Shown here: piece by piece, positions 42,632-51,052 of the stretch
How positions within the stretch are numbered: position 1 is the stretch's first letter
How the letters are laid out: every line of letters starts with the position of its first letter
Origin: Paenibacillus_Z sp042653205
GTDB taxonomy: Bacteria; Bacillota; Bacilli; Paenibacillales; Paenibacillaceae
Length of the DNA stretch: 64,000 nucleotides
NCBI RefSeq assembly: GCF_042653205.1
Contig: NZ_JBHSHY010000018.1
Coordinates: 1 to 64,000, forward strand
Direction: 5' to 3'
Program-made: the position numbers and the translations under genes
Notes under the pieces: model-generated
Told to the model about the DNA's origin: nothing
Seen by the model: the letters and a program-made list of their open reading frames with translations, nothing else
Database searches by the model: none

Positions 42632-43840
42632 ATGAGCGCTGAACGAAACCCGCGCGACGCCGTCATCGTCGCCGCCGTGCGCACCGCCGTGGGCAAAGCG
42701 AAGAAGGGCAGCCTCGCCGACACGCGCGCCGAGGATCTCGGCCGCGCCGTGCTGCGCGCGGCCGTCGACCGCGTGCCCGGGCTGGATGACGCCGATGTCG
42801 AGGATGTCGTCATCGGCTGCGCGATGCCCGAGGGCGAGCAGGGGCTGAACTTCGCCCGCATCATGACGCTGTATGCGGGCTTTCCGGTCACGACGCCGGC
42901 CGTGACCGTCAACCGGTTTTGCGCGTCGGGGCTGCAGGCGATCGCCTATGCCGCGGAGCGCATCCGGCTCGGCGAGGCGGACGTCGTCCTCGCCGGCGGC
43001 GTCGAAAGCATGAGCCATGTCCCCATGACCGGCTTCAAGCTTTCGCCGCATCCCGGCATTGCGGACGGCATGCCGGAGGTGTACATGGGCATGGGCCACA
43101 CCGCCGAGGAGGTGGCCCGGCGCTACGGCGTCAGCCGCGAGGCGCAGGACGCGTACGCGGCGGAGAGCCACCGCAAGGCGGCCCGGGCGATCGCCGAAGG
43201 CCGCTTCCGGGAGGAGATCGTCCCGCTGCACGTGCGGCGGGAGGGCGTCGACGACAACGGCCGTCCATGGAGCAAGTCGTTCACGTTCGATCAGGACGAG
43301 GGCGTGCGCCCCGACACGACGCCGGAGGCGCTGGCGAAGCTGAAGCCGTCCTTCGCCCGCGAAGGTACGGTCACGGCGGGCAACGCGTCGCAGATGAACG
43401 ACGGCGCCGCGGCGGTCGTCGTCATGAGCCGGGAGCGGGCCGAGCGGATCGGCGCGAAGCCGCTCGCCGTCTTCCGCGCGTACGCCGTGGCCGGCGTCGC
43501 GCCGGAGGTCATGGGCATCGGCCCGATCGAGGCGATTCCGAAGGCGCTCGCAAGGGCGAAGCTGACGCTCGGGCAGGTGGATGCGATCGAGCTGAACGAG
43601 GCGTTCGCCGCCCAATGCCTGCCGATCATCGCGGAGCTCGGCCTCGACCCCGCGAAGGTGAACTTGAATGGCGGCGCGATCGCGCTCGGCCACCCGCTCG
43701 GCTGCACGGGCGCGAAGCTGTCCGTGTCGCTCATCCACGAGCTCCGGCGGCGGGGCGGCGGCAACGGCATCGTCTCCATGTGCGTCGGCGGCGGCATGGG
43801 GGCGGCTGGCGTGTTTACGGTCGAGCCGGACTCCGTTTAA
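42632..43840 (+). CDS. fadA: Acetyl-CoA C-acyltransferase (thiolase, FadA)
   Basis: This 402-residue thiolase cleaves 3-ketoacyl-CoA to acetyl-CoA in the last step of the cycle. The acyl-accepting Cys 97 lies in TVNRFCASGLQAIAYA. The C-terminal motifs NGGAIALGHPLGCTGAKL and SMCVGGGMGAAGVF hold the catalytic His and second Cys. GAAGGAGG precedes ATG 42632. The fadN-fadA-fadE order is the same as in Bacillus. Confidence 0.96.
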   Translation: MSAERNPRDAVIVAAVRTAVGKAKKGSLADTRAEDLGRAVLRAAVDRVPGLDDADVEDVVIGCAMPEGEQGLNFARIMTLYAGFPVTTPAVTVNRFCASGLQAIAYAAERIRLGEADVVLAGGVESMSHVPMTGFKLSPHPGIADGMPEVYMGMGHTAEEVARRYGVSREAQDAYAAESHRKAARAIAEGRFREEIVPLHVRREGVDDNGRPWSKSFTFDQDEGVRPDTTPEALAKLKPSFAREGTVTAGNASQMNDGAAAVVVMSRERAERIGAKPLAVFRAYAVAGVAPEVMGIGPIEAIPKALARAKLTLGQVDAIELNEAFAAQCLPIIAELGLDPAKVNLNGGAIALGHPLGCTGAKLSVSLIHELRRRGGGNGIVSMCVGGGMGAAGVFTVEPDSV

Positions 43841-43979
43841 GCGGCTGCGCGGCCTTTTGGCCGGTTGCGCGAAGCTTCGCCGCCTATCATGCTTTGCGCG
43901 AGGTTCCTCGCATTTTCCGTCTCATGCGCATTCCTATTCCTGACGCATCTTCCGCTTGATAGAGAAAGGAGGCAGCGGT

Positions 43980-45773
43980 ATGGCCCAGAACAAAGGTTGG
44001 GGCGGCCGGTTCGTGATCGAAGACATGGCGCCGCAGGACATCGTCACGCCCGAGGATTTTACCGACGAGCAGGTCATGATAGGCGAAGCGGCGCGGGCGT
44101 TCCTCGAGGGCGAGGTCCGGCCCCGCGACGCCGAAATCGAGGCGCTGAATTACGAGTTGACGGTGAAGCTGCTGCGCCAGGCCGGGGAGCTCGGCCTGCT
44201 GGGCGCGGACGTGCCGGAGGCGTACGGCGGGCTCGGGCTCGACAAGGTAAGCTCGACGCTTCTCGCGGAGACGCTGGCGGAGGCCTCGTCCTTCGCGCTG
44301 TCCGTGGGCGCGCACGTGGGCATCGGCACGCTGCCCATCGTCTTCTTCGGCACGCCGGCGCAGAAAGCGAAGTATTTGCCCGATCTCGCGGCCGGCACGA
44401 AGATCGCGGCGTACTGCCTGACGGAGCCGTCATCCGGCTCCGACGCGCTCGGGGCGAAGACGACCGCGCGATTAAACGCCGACGGCACGCATTACGTGCT
44501 GAACGGCTCCAAGCTGTACATTACGAATTCCGGGTTCGCCGACGTGTTCATCGTGTACGCGAAGGTGAACGGCGACCATTTTACCGCCTTCATCGTGGAG
44601 CGGGGGCTGCCCGGCTTCAGCATCGGCCCGGAGGAGCACAAGATGGGCATCAAAGGGTCCTCGACCTGCCCGATCTTCTTCGACGATACGCCGGTGCCGG
44701 TCGACAACGTGCTCGGCGAGGTCGGCAAGGGCCACGTCATCGCGTTCAACATCCTGAACATCGGCCGCTTCAAGCTGGCCGCGGGCTGCGTCGGCAGCGC
44801 GAAGGAAGCGGTGGCGCTCGCGGCCAAATACGCGAACGGCCGCAAGCAGTTCGGCCGCCCGATCGCGTCGTTCCCGCTCATCGGGGCGAAGCTAGCGGAC
44901 ATGAACATCGCGGCGTTCGTCACGGAGAGCATGGTATACCGCACGGCGGGCTGGATCGACGAGATGCTGCGGGCGAGCGAAGCGGCCGGCGGCGACGCGG
45001 ACGGCGCCGGGGCGCGGGCCGCCAAGGCGATATCCGAATACGCGCTGGAATGCTCGATCAACAAGGTGTTCGCGACGGAGGCGCTCGACTTCGTGGCGGA
45101 CGAAGCGGTTCAGATCCACGGCGGCTACGGCTACGTCAAGGAGTACAAGGTCGAGCGGATCTACCGCGATTCGCGGATCAACCGGATTTTCGAGGGTACG
45201 AACGAGATCAACCGGATGCTCATCCCGGGCACGCTCATGAAAAAAGCGCTGAAGGGCGAGCTGCCGCTGCTGCGCAAGGCGCGCGCGCTCCAGGCGGAGC
45301 TGCTGCAGCCGATGCCGCTGCCGGCGTTCGATGAGCCGCTCGCCAAGGAGACGTACCGGATCGGGCAGGCGAAGCGGACGTTCCTCGCGGTCGGCGGGCT
45401 CGCGGTGCAGAAATTCGGGCTCGCGCTGGAGCAGCAGCAGGAGACGCTGTGCCTGCTCGCGGACATGATGATCCAGACGTTCGCGATGGAGAGCGCCGCG
45501 CTTCGGACGCGCAAAATGCTGCTGCTGGCCGACCCGGCCACGGCCGCGCGCACCCGCAACGCGGTCGAGATGACGGCCGTCTTCGTGCAGGAGGCCATGG
45601 AGCGCATCGAAAGCCACGCCAAGACGGCGCTCGCCGCGCTCGAGACGGGCGACGCGCTGCAGACGCAGCTCGCCGTGCTGAAGAAGCTCATGCGCGCGCC
45701 GCTCTGGGATACGATCGCGCTCAAGCGGAGCATCGCGGCGCGGGTCGTGAAGAGCCAGCAGTATACGCTGTAG
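43980..45773 (+). CDS. fadE: Acyl-CoA dehydrogenase (FadE type)
   Basis: This 597-residue flavoenzyme introduces the first double bond into acyl-CoA and passes electrons to ETF. The dehydrogenase core covers about residues 20-410, with YCLTEPSSGSDALGAKT, IQVHGG-like AVQIHGGYGYVKEYKVERI and the catalytic Glu region IFEGTNEINRMLIPG. A long C-terminal helical extension (about 410-597) resembles very-long-chain enzymes. ATG 43980 follows AAAGGAGG; an in-frame start at 43956 has no site. The 139-nt gap after fadA has no clear element. Confidence 0.95.
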   Translation: MAQNKGWGGRFVIEDMAPQDIVTPEDFTDEQVMIGEAARAFLEGEVRPRDAEIEALNYELTVKLLRQAGELGLLGADVPEAYGGLGLDKVSSTLLAETLAEASSFALSVGAHVGIGTLPIVFFGTPAQKAKYLPDLAAGTKIAAYCLTEPSSGSDALGAKTTARLNADGTHYVLNGSKLYITNSGFADVFIVYAKVNGDHFTAFIVERGLPGFSIGPEEHKMGIKGSSTCPIFFDDTPVPVDNVLGEVGKGHVIAFNILNIGRFKLAAGCVGSAKEAVALAAKYANGRKQFGRPIASFPLIGAKLADMNIAAFVTESMVYRTAGWIDEMLRASEAAGGDADGAGARAAKAISEYALECSINKVFATEALDFVADEAVQIHGGYGYVKEYKVERIYRDSRINRIFEGTNEINRMLIPGTLMKKALKGELPLLRKARALQAELLQPMPLPAFDEPLAKETYRIGQAKRTFLAVGGLAVQKFGLALEQQQETLCLLADMMIQTFAMESAALRTRKMLLLADPATAARTRNAVEMTAVFVQEAMERIESHAKTALAALETGDALQTQLAVLKKLMRAPLWDTIALKRSIAARVVKSQQYTL

Positions 45774-45803
45774 GCCGCCGTTCCGGCCGGAATGCAGCAT
45801 GTT

Positions 45804-46017
45804 CAGGAAGTTTCGCAAAAACAAGCCAACGCTTTCGAAGCGAGTTTTTGCTCACGCAAAAACTTGAGCCAATGCTTCCGAAGGGAGTTTTTGCTCGCAG
45901 AGCTGTTTCCCAGGAAGTTTCGCAAAAACAAGCCTATGCTTTCGAAGCGAGTTTTTGCTCACGCAAAAACTTAAGCCAATGCTTACGAAGCGAGTTTTTG
46001 CTCACGCAAAAACTTTT
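45804..46017 (+). repeat. Two 107-nt hairpin repeat units abutting the fadD ribosome binding site
   Basis: Unit 1 (45804-45910) and unit 2 (45911-46017) both begin CAGGAAGTTTCGCAAAAACA. Each carries two inner copies of GCTT-N-CGAAG-N-GAGTTTTTGC. Three of these extend into the perfect hairpin AGTTTTTGC-TCAC-GCAAAAACT (45843-45864, 45950-45971, 45993-46014). The last hairpin ends 3 nt before AGGAGG, the fadD ribosome binding site. The core GCTTACGAAG and the final CAAAACTTTT-R-GGAGG also occur before ffh (28946-29016). Translated forward the array gives spurious peptides. Confidence 0.87.
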
Positions 46018-46030
46018 AGGAGGCCCAAAA

Positions 46031-47767
46031 ATGACCCAACCGCAGGTTTGGCCCTGGCTTCGCAACTATCCCGGCGAGGTTGACCCCGACGTCGCGATTC
46101 CGAATATCGCCCTCGGCGACATGCTGATCCAGACCGCCGCCAAGCATCCGGCGAAGGAGGCGCTGTTCTTCTTCGGCAAGCGGATCTCCTACAAGGAGCT
46201 GCTCGCCGCGGCGCAGCGGATGGCGGCGGGGCTGCAGGCGGCCGGCGTCGGCAAGGGCGACCGCGTCGCCATCATGCTCCCAAACTGCCCGCAGGCCGTC
46301 GTCTCCTACTTCGGCACGCTGCTCGCGGGCGCCGTCGTCGTCATGACGAACCCGCTCTACGTGGAGCGGGAGCTGGAGCATCAGCTGCGGGACTGCGGCG
46401 CCGCCGTCATCGTCACGCTCGACGTGCTGTATCCCCGTCTGGCGCGGGTGCGGGGCGAGGCGCCGGGGGCCGGTCCGGTCCCGGAGCTGCGCAAGGTGAT
46501 CGTGACGACCATCCAAGACGGGCTGCCGTTTCCCAAAAACCTGCTGTACCCGATCAAGCAGCGCCGCGCGGGGCCGCAGCCGCTTATCCCGTACGGCAAG
46601 GACGGCGTGACGCGCTACGCCGCCTTCATGGCGAGGGCGCCGAAGCTGCCGGCGCTCGTCGAGACCGACCCGGAGACGGACGTCGCGCAGCTGCAGTATA
46701 CCGGCGGCACGACGGGCACGGCGAAGGGCGTCATGCTGACGCACCGCAGCCTGATCGCGAACGCGGCCCAGTGCGAGGCGTGGTTTTACCGGATGCTGGA
46801 AGGAAAGGAGCGGTTTCTCGCGGCGCTGCCGCTGTTTCACGTGTTTGGACTGACGGTGATCATGAATCTGTCCGTGCTCAAAGCGGGGTCCATCGTGCTG
46901 CTGCCGCGCTTCGAGATCGAGCATGTGCTGAAAGCGATCCGCGACGAGAAACCGACGGTGTTCCCCGGCGCGCCGACGATGTACGTGGCGCTGCTGAACC
47001 ATCCGGACGCGATGAAGTACGACCTGTCGTCCGTCAAGGCATGCATCAGCGGGTCCGCGCCGCTGCCGCTCGAGGTGCAGAATCGATTCGAAGCGCTGAC
47101 CGGCGGGCGGCTCATCGAGGGTTACGGCCTGACGGAAGCGGCTCCCGTCACCCACGCCAACCCGCTCTGGGGGAAGCGCAAAATCGGCACGATCGGCGTT
47201 CCGCTCCCCGGCACGCTGGCCAAGATCGTCGACCCGGCGACGGGCGAGGAGCTCCCGGCCGGCGGCGTCGGCGAGCTGCTGGTGCAGGGCCCGCAGGTCA
47301 TGAAGGGCTACTGGAACCGGCCGGCGTCGACGGCCGAGGCGCTGCGGGACGGCTGGCTGCATACCGGCGACCTGGCGAGCGTCGACGCCGACGGCTACTT
47401 CACGATCGTGGACCGGATCAAGGACATCATCATCGCCGGCGGCTTCAACATTTACCCGCGCGAGGTGGAGGAGGTGCTGTATGAGCATCCCGCGGTGCGG
47501 GAAGCGGCGGTCATCGGCGTGAAGGACGAATACCGCGGCGAGACGGTTAAGGCGTTCGTCGTGCTGCGCAAGGACGTGACCGTCTCCGCGATGCAGCTCG
47601 ACCGCTGGTGCCGGGAGCGGCTGGCGGTGTTCAAGGTGCCGCATCTGTACGAATTCCGCGACGCGCTGCCCATGTCCATGATCGGCAAGGTGCTGCGGCG
47701 CAAGCTGCAAGAAGAAGAGGAACTGGCCGCGGCCGGGAACGACGAGGGTGGAGGCCATGAAGGATAA
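46031..47767 (+). CDS. fadD: Long-chain fatty-acid-CoA ligase
   Basis: This 578-residue AMP-forming synthetase activates fatty acids for beta-oxidation. The P-loop YTGGTTGTAKGVMLTH is near residue 218. Further motifs are YGLTEAAPV (A5), TGDLASVDADGYFTIVDR (A7, with the hinge Asp), GGFNIYPREVEEVL and the catalytic Lys in SMIGKVLRRKL at the C-terminus. ATG 46031 follows AGGAGG at 7 nt. An open frame reaching back to 45449 runs through the repeats and the 3' end of fadE in another phase, so it is rejected. It resembles Bacillus LcfA. Confidence 0.94.
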   Translation: MTQPQVWPWLRNYPGEVDPDVAIPNIALGDMLIQTAAKHPAKEALFFFGKRISYKELLAAAQRMAAGLQAAGVGKGDRVAIMLPNCPQAVVSYFGTLLAGAVVVMTNPLYVERELEHQLRDCGAAVIVTLDVLYPRLARVRGEAPGAGPVPELRKVIVTTIQDGLPFPKNLLYPIKQRRAGPQPLIPYGKDGVTRYAAFMARAPKLPALVETDPETDVAQLQYTGGTTGTAKGVMLTHRSLIANAAQCEAWFYRMLEGKERFLAALPLFHVFGLTVIMNLSVLKAGSIVLLPRFEIEHVLKAIRDEKPTVFPGAPTMYVALLNHPDAMKYDLSSVKACISGSAPLPLEVQNRFEALTGGRLIEGYGLTEAAPVTHANPLWGKRKIGTIGVPLPGTLAKIVDPATGEELPAGGVGELLVQGPQVMKGYWNRPASTAEALRDGWLHTGDLASVDADGYFTIVDRIKDIIIAGGFNIYPREVEEVLYEHPAVREAAVIGVKDEYRGETVKAFVVLRKDVTVSAMQLDRWCRERLAVFKVPHLYEFRDALPMSMIGKVLRRKLQEEEELAAAGNDEGGGHEG

Positions 47768-48200
47768 CGGGCAGGACCGTCCGAACGGGCCGGACGCGCG
47801 ATCGGCGCTCGAAGCGCTGGAAGCGGCGGCGAAGAAGTCGTTTTGGGGATATCTGGGCTTTGAACTGGTGACCGCCGGAGAGGGCAAGGCGGTCATCGCG
47901 CTGTCGGTAAGGCCTGAGCATCTGAACATGGCCGGCATCGTCCATGGCGGCGTACTGGCGTCCATGCTCGACAATGCCATGGGCCTTGTCGCGATTTTGG
48001 CGTGTCCGGGGGACGGGACGGTTACGACCGGACTGAACGTCCATTATTTGCACCCTTCTTCGGAGGGGCGGCTGACCTGCGAGGCGGCGCTGATCCACCG
48101 GTCGCGCCGGACGTTAACGCTCGAGGCGCGGATTGCCGATAATAATGGCGAGCTCTTGGCTTGGGGAAGCGGGACGTTTCGCAGGGTAATCGGATTGTAA
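47757..48200 (+). CDS. PaaI-type hot-dog thioesterase
   Basis: This 147-residue protein has the hot-dog fold of PaaI/YbgC-like thioesterases: GYLGFELVTAGEGKAVIAL, then NMAGIVHGGVLASMLDNAMG with the catalytic HGG region (about residues 69-85), and TTGLNVHYLHPSSEGRL. It likely hydrolyses acyl-CoA and could relieve CoA trapping during beta-oxidation. ATG 47757 overlaps the fadD 3' end by 11 nt; GTG 47748 is an alternative. Its stop codon lies inside a 14-bp palindrome. Confidence 0.85.
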   Translation: MKDNGQDRPNGPDARSALEALEAAAKKSFWGYLGFELVTAGEGKAVIALSVRPEHLNMAGIVHGGVLASMLDNAMGLVAILACPGDGTVTTGLNVHYLHPSSEGRLTCEAALIHRSRRTLTLEARIADNNGELLAWGSGTFRRVIGL

Positions 48201-48209
48201 CATGTTACA
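48196..48209. promoter_or_regulatory. 14-bp perfect palindrome upstream of a strong promoter
   Basis: TGTAACATGTTACA overlaps the thioesterase stop codon and lies 24 nt before the -35 of the next promoter. Its size and symmetry fit a dimeric regulator site. Confidence 0.4.
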
Positions 48210-48233
48210 TTTCCACAGCGGTTGTCCGCCGCA

Positions 48234-48262
48234 TTGAAAGCGTTATTCCTTTCCTCTATAAT
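48234..48262 (+). promoter_or_regulatory. Near-consensus sigma-A promoter of a small membrane protein gene
   Basis: TTGAAA at 48234-48239 and TATAAT at 48257-48262 with a 17-nt spacer. The 59-codon gene starts 42 nt after the -10. Confidence 0.82.
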
Positions 48263-48303
48263 TAGCCTATATATGGAAATCCAGCGGAGCGAAGGGAGGG
48301 CGC

Positions 48304-48483
48304 ATGGTGGTTAGCCCTTGGATAACGACTGCGGTCATCCTGTTCGGCATCCTCGTTGCGATCGTTGGCGTCTTGGCTTACTTGCGCATGTATAAAAGCA
48401 GTGCATGGTCGGCCGCGTCAGCGCGTTCGCGGGAGAGGGACATACCCGGCGCCGATTCGACAGAAAACGACAAAAATGGATGA
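48304..48483 (+). CDS. Small single-helix membrane protein (59 residues)
   Basis: ATG 48304 follows AAGGGAGGGCGC, and TGA lies at 48481. Residues 7-27 (TAVILFGILVAIVGVLAYL) form one clear membrane helix, followed by RMYKSS and a hydrophilic, charged C-terminal tail of about 30 residues. The strong promoter 42 nt upstream supports real expression. I do not recognise the family; small proteins of this shape are often regulators of membrane complexes or sporulation proteins, but nothing here shows which. Confidence 0.7.
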   Translation: MVVSPWITTAVILFGILVAIVGVLAYLRMYKSSAWSAASARSRERDIPGADSTENDKNG

Positions 48484-48533
48484 TTCACAAATAAATAATG
48501 CCGTGTTCGCTTTTATATTCCGATTGAAAATGT

Positions 48534-48539
48534 TATAAT
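48534..48539 (+). promoter_or_regulatory. -10-like element before the 62-residue protein gene
   Basis: A perfect TATAAT follows the AT-rich stretch at 48485-48560. The -35 position (TTTTAT, 17-nt spacer) is poor. The downstream gene starts 130 nt later. Confidence 0.35.
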
Positions 48540-48669
48540 TGATTGATAAATTAGAAAATTTAATATTCAGCTCCATCAAGCTCCGGACTCACCTTTCATT
48601 AAAGTGGATCGTTCAACATGCTCGCTTTCGGATTGTTAGAACTACCAACCGATGCTAGGAGGGGATTTC

Positions 48670-48858
48670 ATGGCGAAACACAGCCACAATGAAGTCAAAG
48701 AAAGCCTCGTGGAGCTTACGCGCATTTTCCAGCCGAAGGACTCCCGGAAGTTCGTTCGGGATTATATCCGCAAGTATCGCATTACGGGCGGGTATGAGGA
48801 GGAATTGACGCTATTGGTGGAGCATGAAATGGGGCGGCTTCGCTCCTCGGTCAGTTAA
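48670..48858 (+). CDS. Uncharacterised 62-residue soluble protein
   Basis: The 62-residue protein starts MAKHSHNEVKESLVELTRIF behind AGGAGGGGA, an ideal ribosome binding site. It is charged and predicted helical, with KDSRKFVRDYIRKYR and EEELTLLVEHEMGRL. I do not recognise the family. Length, composition and the clean terminator after it make it a real gene. Its AT-rich upstream region and short size recall small Paenibacillus-specific regulatory or sporulation proteins, which is only a guess. Confidence 0.75.
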   Translation: MAKHSHNEVKESLVELTRIFQPKDSRKFVRDYIRKYRITGGYEEELTLLVEHEMGRLRSSVS

Positions 48859-48871
48859 TACATTGAAAGAT

Positions 48872-48908
48872 AAGCCTTGCCCGGTACGATAGGGACAAGG
48901 CTTTTTTG
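48872..48908 (+). terminator. Terminator after the 62-residue protein gene
   Basis: AAGCCTTG (48872) and CAAGGCTT (48896) form the stem, with CCC/GGG extending it, and TTTTTT follows. Confidence 0.88.
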
Positions 48909-49209
48909 TTGCCCGTCCGATCGCCGGCTGCCCGCGTTCGAGGCGGTTGCCTGGGTTAGTTGGCTGCCGCCGTGGTCTTGTCACGCCGGCGGCAGCCGCT
49001 TTGCACGGGCGGTTTCTTAATGCCATCGATCGATCACGGCAGGCCATGCCGACAGCCTCGGCGCGAATCGATTCGGCCTCCGCCAACCCGGATGATCCGC
49101 GCCTTCGTCTCCGCACGTATCCCCGCTGCGTTTTTGCTGCGTTCTTGCTGCGTTCTCTCCCGTACCCGCGACCGCCGGCTGCCTGCCTCAGGAGCAGGAG
49201 GGATGACCC
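48909..49209. other. Gene-free stretch before map, with a GC hairpin
   Basis: About 300 nt without a supportable gene. It contains a strong 11-bp hairpin, GGCTGCCGCCG (48962) with CGGCGGCAGCC (48987), lacking a U run. The ribosome binding site of map (AGGAGGGATGACC) closes the region. A frame at 48947-49213 has no site or family-like sequence. Confidence 0.5.
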
Positions 49210-49953
49210 ATGATTCAACTCAAAACGAAGGAGGAGATCGCCCGGATGCGCCGGGCGGGCCGGATCGTCGCGGCCTGCCACCGCGAGATCGGCCGCCGGC
49301 TGCGGCCCGGCGTCACGACGCTCGAGATCGACCGCTTCGCGGAGGCGTTCATGCTCGGCCGCGGCGCGAGGCCCGCGCAGAAGGGCTACCGCAGCTACCG
49401 GTTCGCGACCTGCGCGTCCGTCAACGACGTGGTCTGCCACGGCTTGCCGACGGACGTCCCGCTGCGCGACGGCGACATCGTCACATTCGACATGGTCGCG
49501 GAGCTGGACGGCTGGATGGCCGATTCCGCTTGGACGTACGCGGTCGGACGGGCGCGTCCGGAGATGACGCGCCTCATGCGCGCGGCGAAGCTGGCGCTGT
49601 ACCGGGGCATCCGCCAAGCGACGGCGGGCGCCCGGCTCGGCGACATCGGCAGCGCCGTGCAGACCGTCGCCGAGCGGGGAGGCTACGCCATCGTGGAGGC
49701 GTTCATCGGCCACGGCATCGGCAAGCGGATGCACGAGGACCCGCAGGTGCTGCACACGGGCAAGGCCGGCACCGGCAAGAAGCTGCGGGAGGGCATGGTC
49801 ATCACCATCGAGCCGATTCTCGTGACGGGCCGGCCGAACGTCGTCGTCGACGCGGACGGCTGGACGGCCCGCACGTTCGACGGCTCCCGCGGCGTGCAGT
49901 ACGAGCATACGGTCGCGATCACGGCAGCCGGTCCGCTCATCTTGACGGAGTGA
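49210..49953 (+). CDS. map: Methionine aminopeptidase, type I
   Basis: This 247-residue metalloprotease removes N-terminal Met. All five metal ligands can be seen: Asp 94 (VTFDMVAE), Asp 105 (MADSAWTY), His 168 (IGHGIG), Glu 201 (ITIEPIL) and Glu 232 (QYEHTVAI). The length is normal. It lies far from the ribosomal-protein cluster where the main map gene of Firmicutes sits, so it is probably a second copy, like Bacillus YflG. It meets the ger operon tail to tail with a 1-nt gap. Confidence 0.93.
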   Translation: MIQLKTKEEIARMRRAGRIVAACHREIGRRLRPGVTTLEIDRFAEAFMLGRGARPAQKGYRSYRFATCASVNDVVCHGLPTDVPLRDGDIVTFDMVAELDGWMADSAWTYAVGRARPEMTRLMRAAKLALYRGIRQATAGARLGDIGSAVQTVAERGGYAIVEAFIGHGIGKRMHEDPQVLHTGKAGTGKKLREGMVITIEPILVTGRPNVVVDADGWTARTFDGSRGVQYEHTVAITAAGPLILTE

Positions 49954-49954
49954 C

Positions 49955-51052
49955 TCATTTCATCTTGCCGACGTTGTCGATCGTCATCCGGATGCGGCAT
50001 TCCACGTCGACGTTCGGATAGCGCGCCTCCCAGTCCGTTTTGCGCCAGGCGGCGTAGCCCATATGATTGCGCACGTAGGTGCCGATGCCCGCGCCGTCGG
50101 CGCCTTTCGCCTGCATCCGCTTCATGACGCGATCCGCCTCCTCCGACAGATACGCCCCTGCCTTAGCCTCCAGCTGCTTCACGTTCTCCTGTCTGCCGAG
50201 GTCGAGTCCGCCCATGTATTCCAGCACCGAGCCGTGCAGCCCCGCGCTGATGATCACTTTCGTCGTGTTGCCCGTCCCGGTTACGCGGACGTCGCGCTTG
50301 CTGATGAGCGACGTAATGAAGACGTTTCCTCCTCCCTTCGGCAGCGTGAAGGCAAGTTCGCCCTGTCTGAAATTGCCGCGCAGAACGGCGAAGATCATCG
50401 CGTCCTTCGGCGGCAGCCGATCAACGTAGCGGTCGTGCTTGAACAAGGCGATGCCGTCGGTGACGATGTTCTCGCCCGACTGGCGCAGGAGGGGCGCGAC
50501 GGGGTCGATGCCGTCGTCGAAGTAGTCGCGTACGAACTGATGGAGCGTGGACTTTGGGATGGAATGCATGCTGGCTTCCTTCTCGAGCATCCGTTCGATG
50601 TAGCGGTCCGTCCGCGGATGCTGGCTGTACCGCCGGTTCAGCAGCTCCTCGGCGTCTCCGTTCACAACGGCGATCTTCATGAGCGGCGAGATGGCCGGGT
50701 CGCGCACTTGCGTATCGAGGTGATGGCCGATGCCTGCCTGGACGAACGACTTGCCGAGCAGCGTGACGCGCAGCTGGCCGCTGACGAGCTGCAGACTGGT
50801 CTGCCTCGACAGCTCGATCCTCGCCAGCTTGCTGGTGCGGGCCGTCGTGCGGAGCACTTCCCGCTGCTCGCTGGATTCCGCGTCGAGGCGCGGGATGGCG
50901 ACAGCGATTTTCAACTCGCCGTTCGGCATGAGGTCGTAGCTGGTCGTCTGGATGAAGCCGATGTTCTCCAGCACCCGCTGGTCGCCGCAGCCCCCAATCA
51001 GAACCGCGGCGGCGAGCGCGAGGAGCGCGGACCGGCGGCGGAGATTACGCAC
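49955..51052 (-). CDS. Spore germination lipoprotein, GerC (Ger(x)C) type
   Basis: This 365-residue lipoprotein is the C subunit of a nutrient germinant receptor. The signal peptide ends at the lipobox LIGGC (Cys about residue 22), followed by GDQRVLENIGFIQTTSYD, which is typical of the N-terminal domain. The C-terminal Ger(x)C domain (about 195-355) includes VLEYMGGLDLG and RKTDWEARYPNVDVE. It overlaps the gerB-type gene by 8 nt and is the last gene of the operon. Confidence 0.9.
   Translation of the reverse strand: MRNLRRRSALLALAAAVLIGGCGDQRVLENIGFIQTTSYDLMPNGELKIAVAIPRLDAESSEQREVLRTTARTSKLARIELSRQTSLQLVSGQLRVTLLGKSFVQAGIGHHLDTQVRDPAISPLMKIAVVNGDAEELLNRRYSQHPRTDRYIERMLEKEASMHSIPKSTLHQFVRDYFDDGIDPVAPLLRQSGENIVTDGIALFKHDRYVDRLPPKDAMIFAVLRGNFRQGELAFTLPKGGGNVFITSLISKRDVRVTGTGNTTKVIISAGLHGSVLEYMGGLDLGRQENVKQLEAKAGAYLSEEADRVMKRMQAKGADGAGIGTYVRNHMGYAAWRKTDWEARYPNVDVECRIRMTIDNVGKMK

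Noticed and set aside
45792..45974. 60-codon frame within the repeat array
   Set aside because: Purely a translation of the 107-nt repeat; no independent start signals.
45449..46030. N-terminal extension of fadD back to 45449
   Set aside because: It reads another phase of fadE and then the hairpin repeats; the real ATG with AGGAGG is at 46031.
48947..49213. 88-codon frame before map
   Set aside because: No ribosome binding site; crosses a strong hairpin; composition not protein-like.
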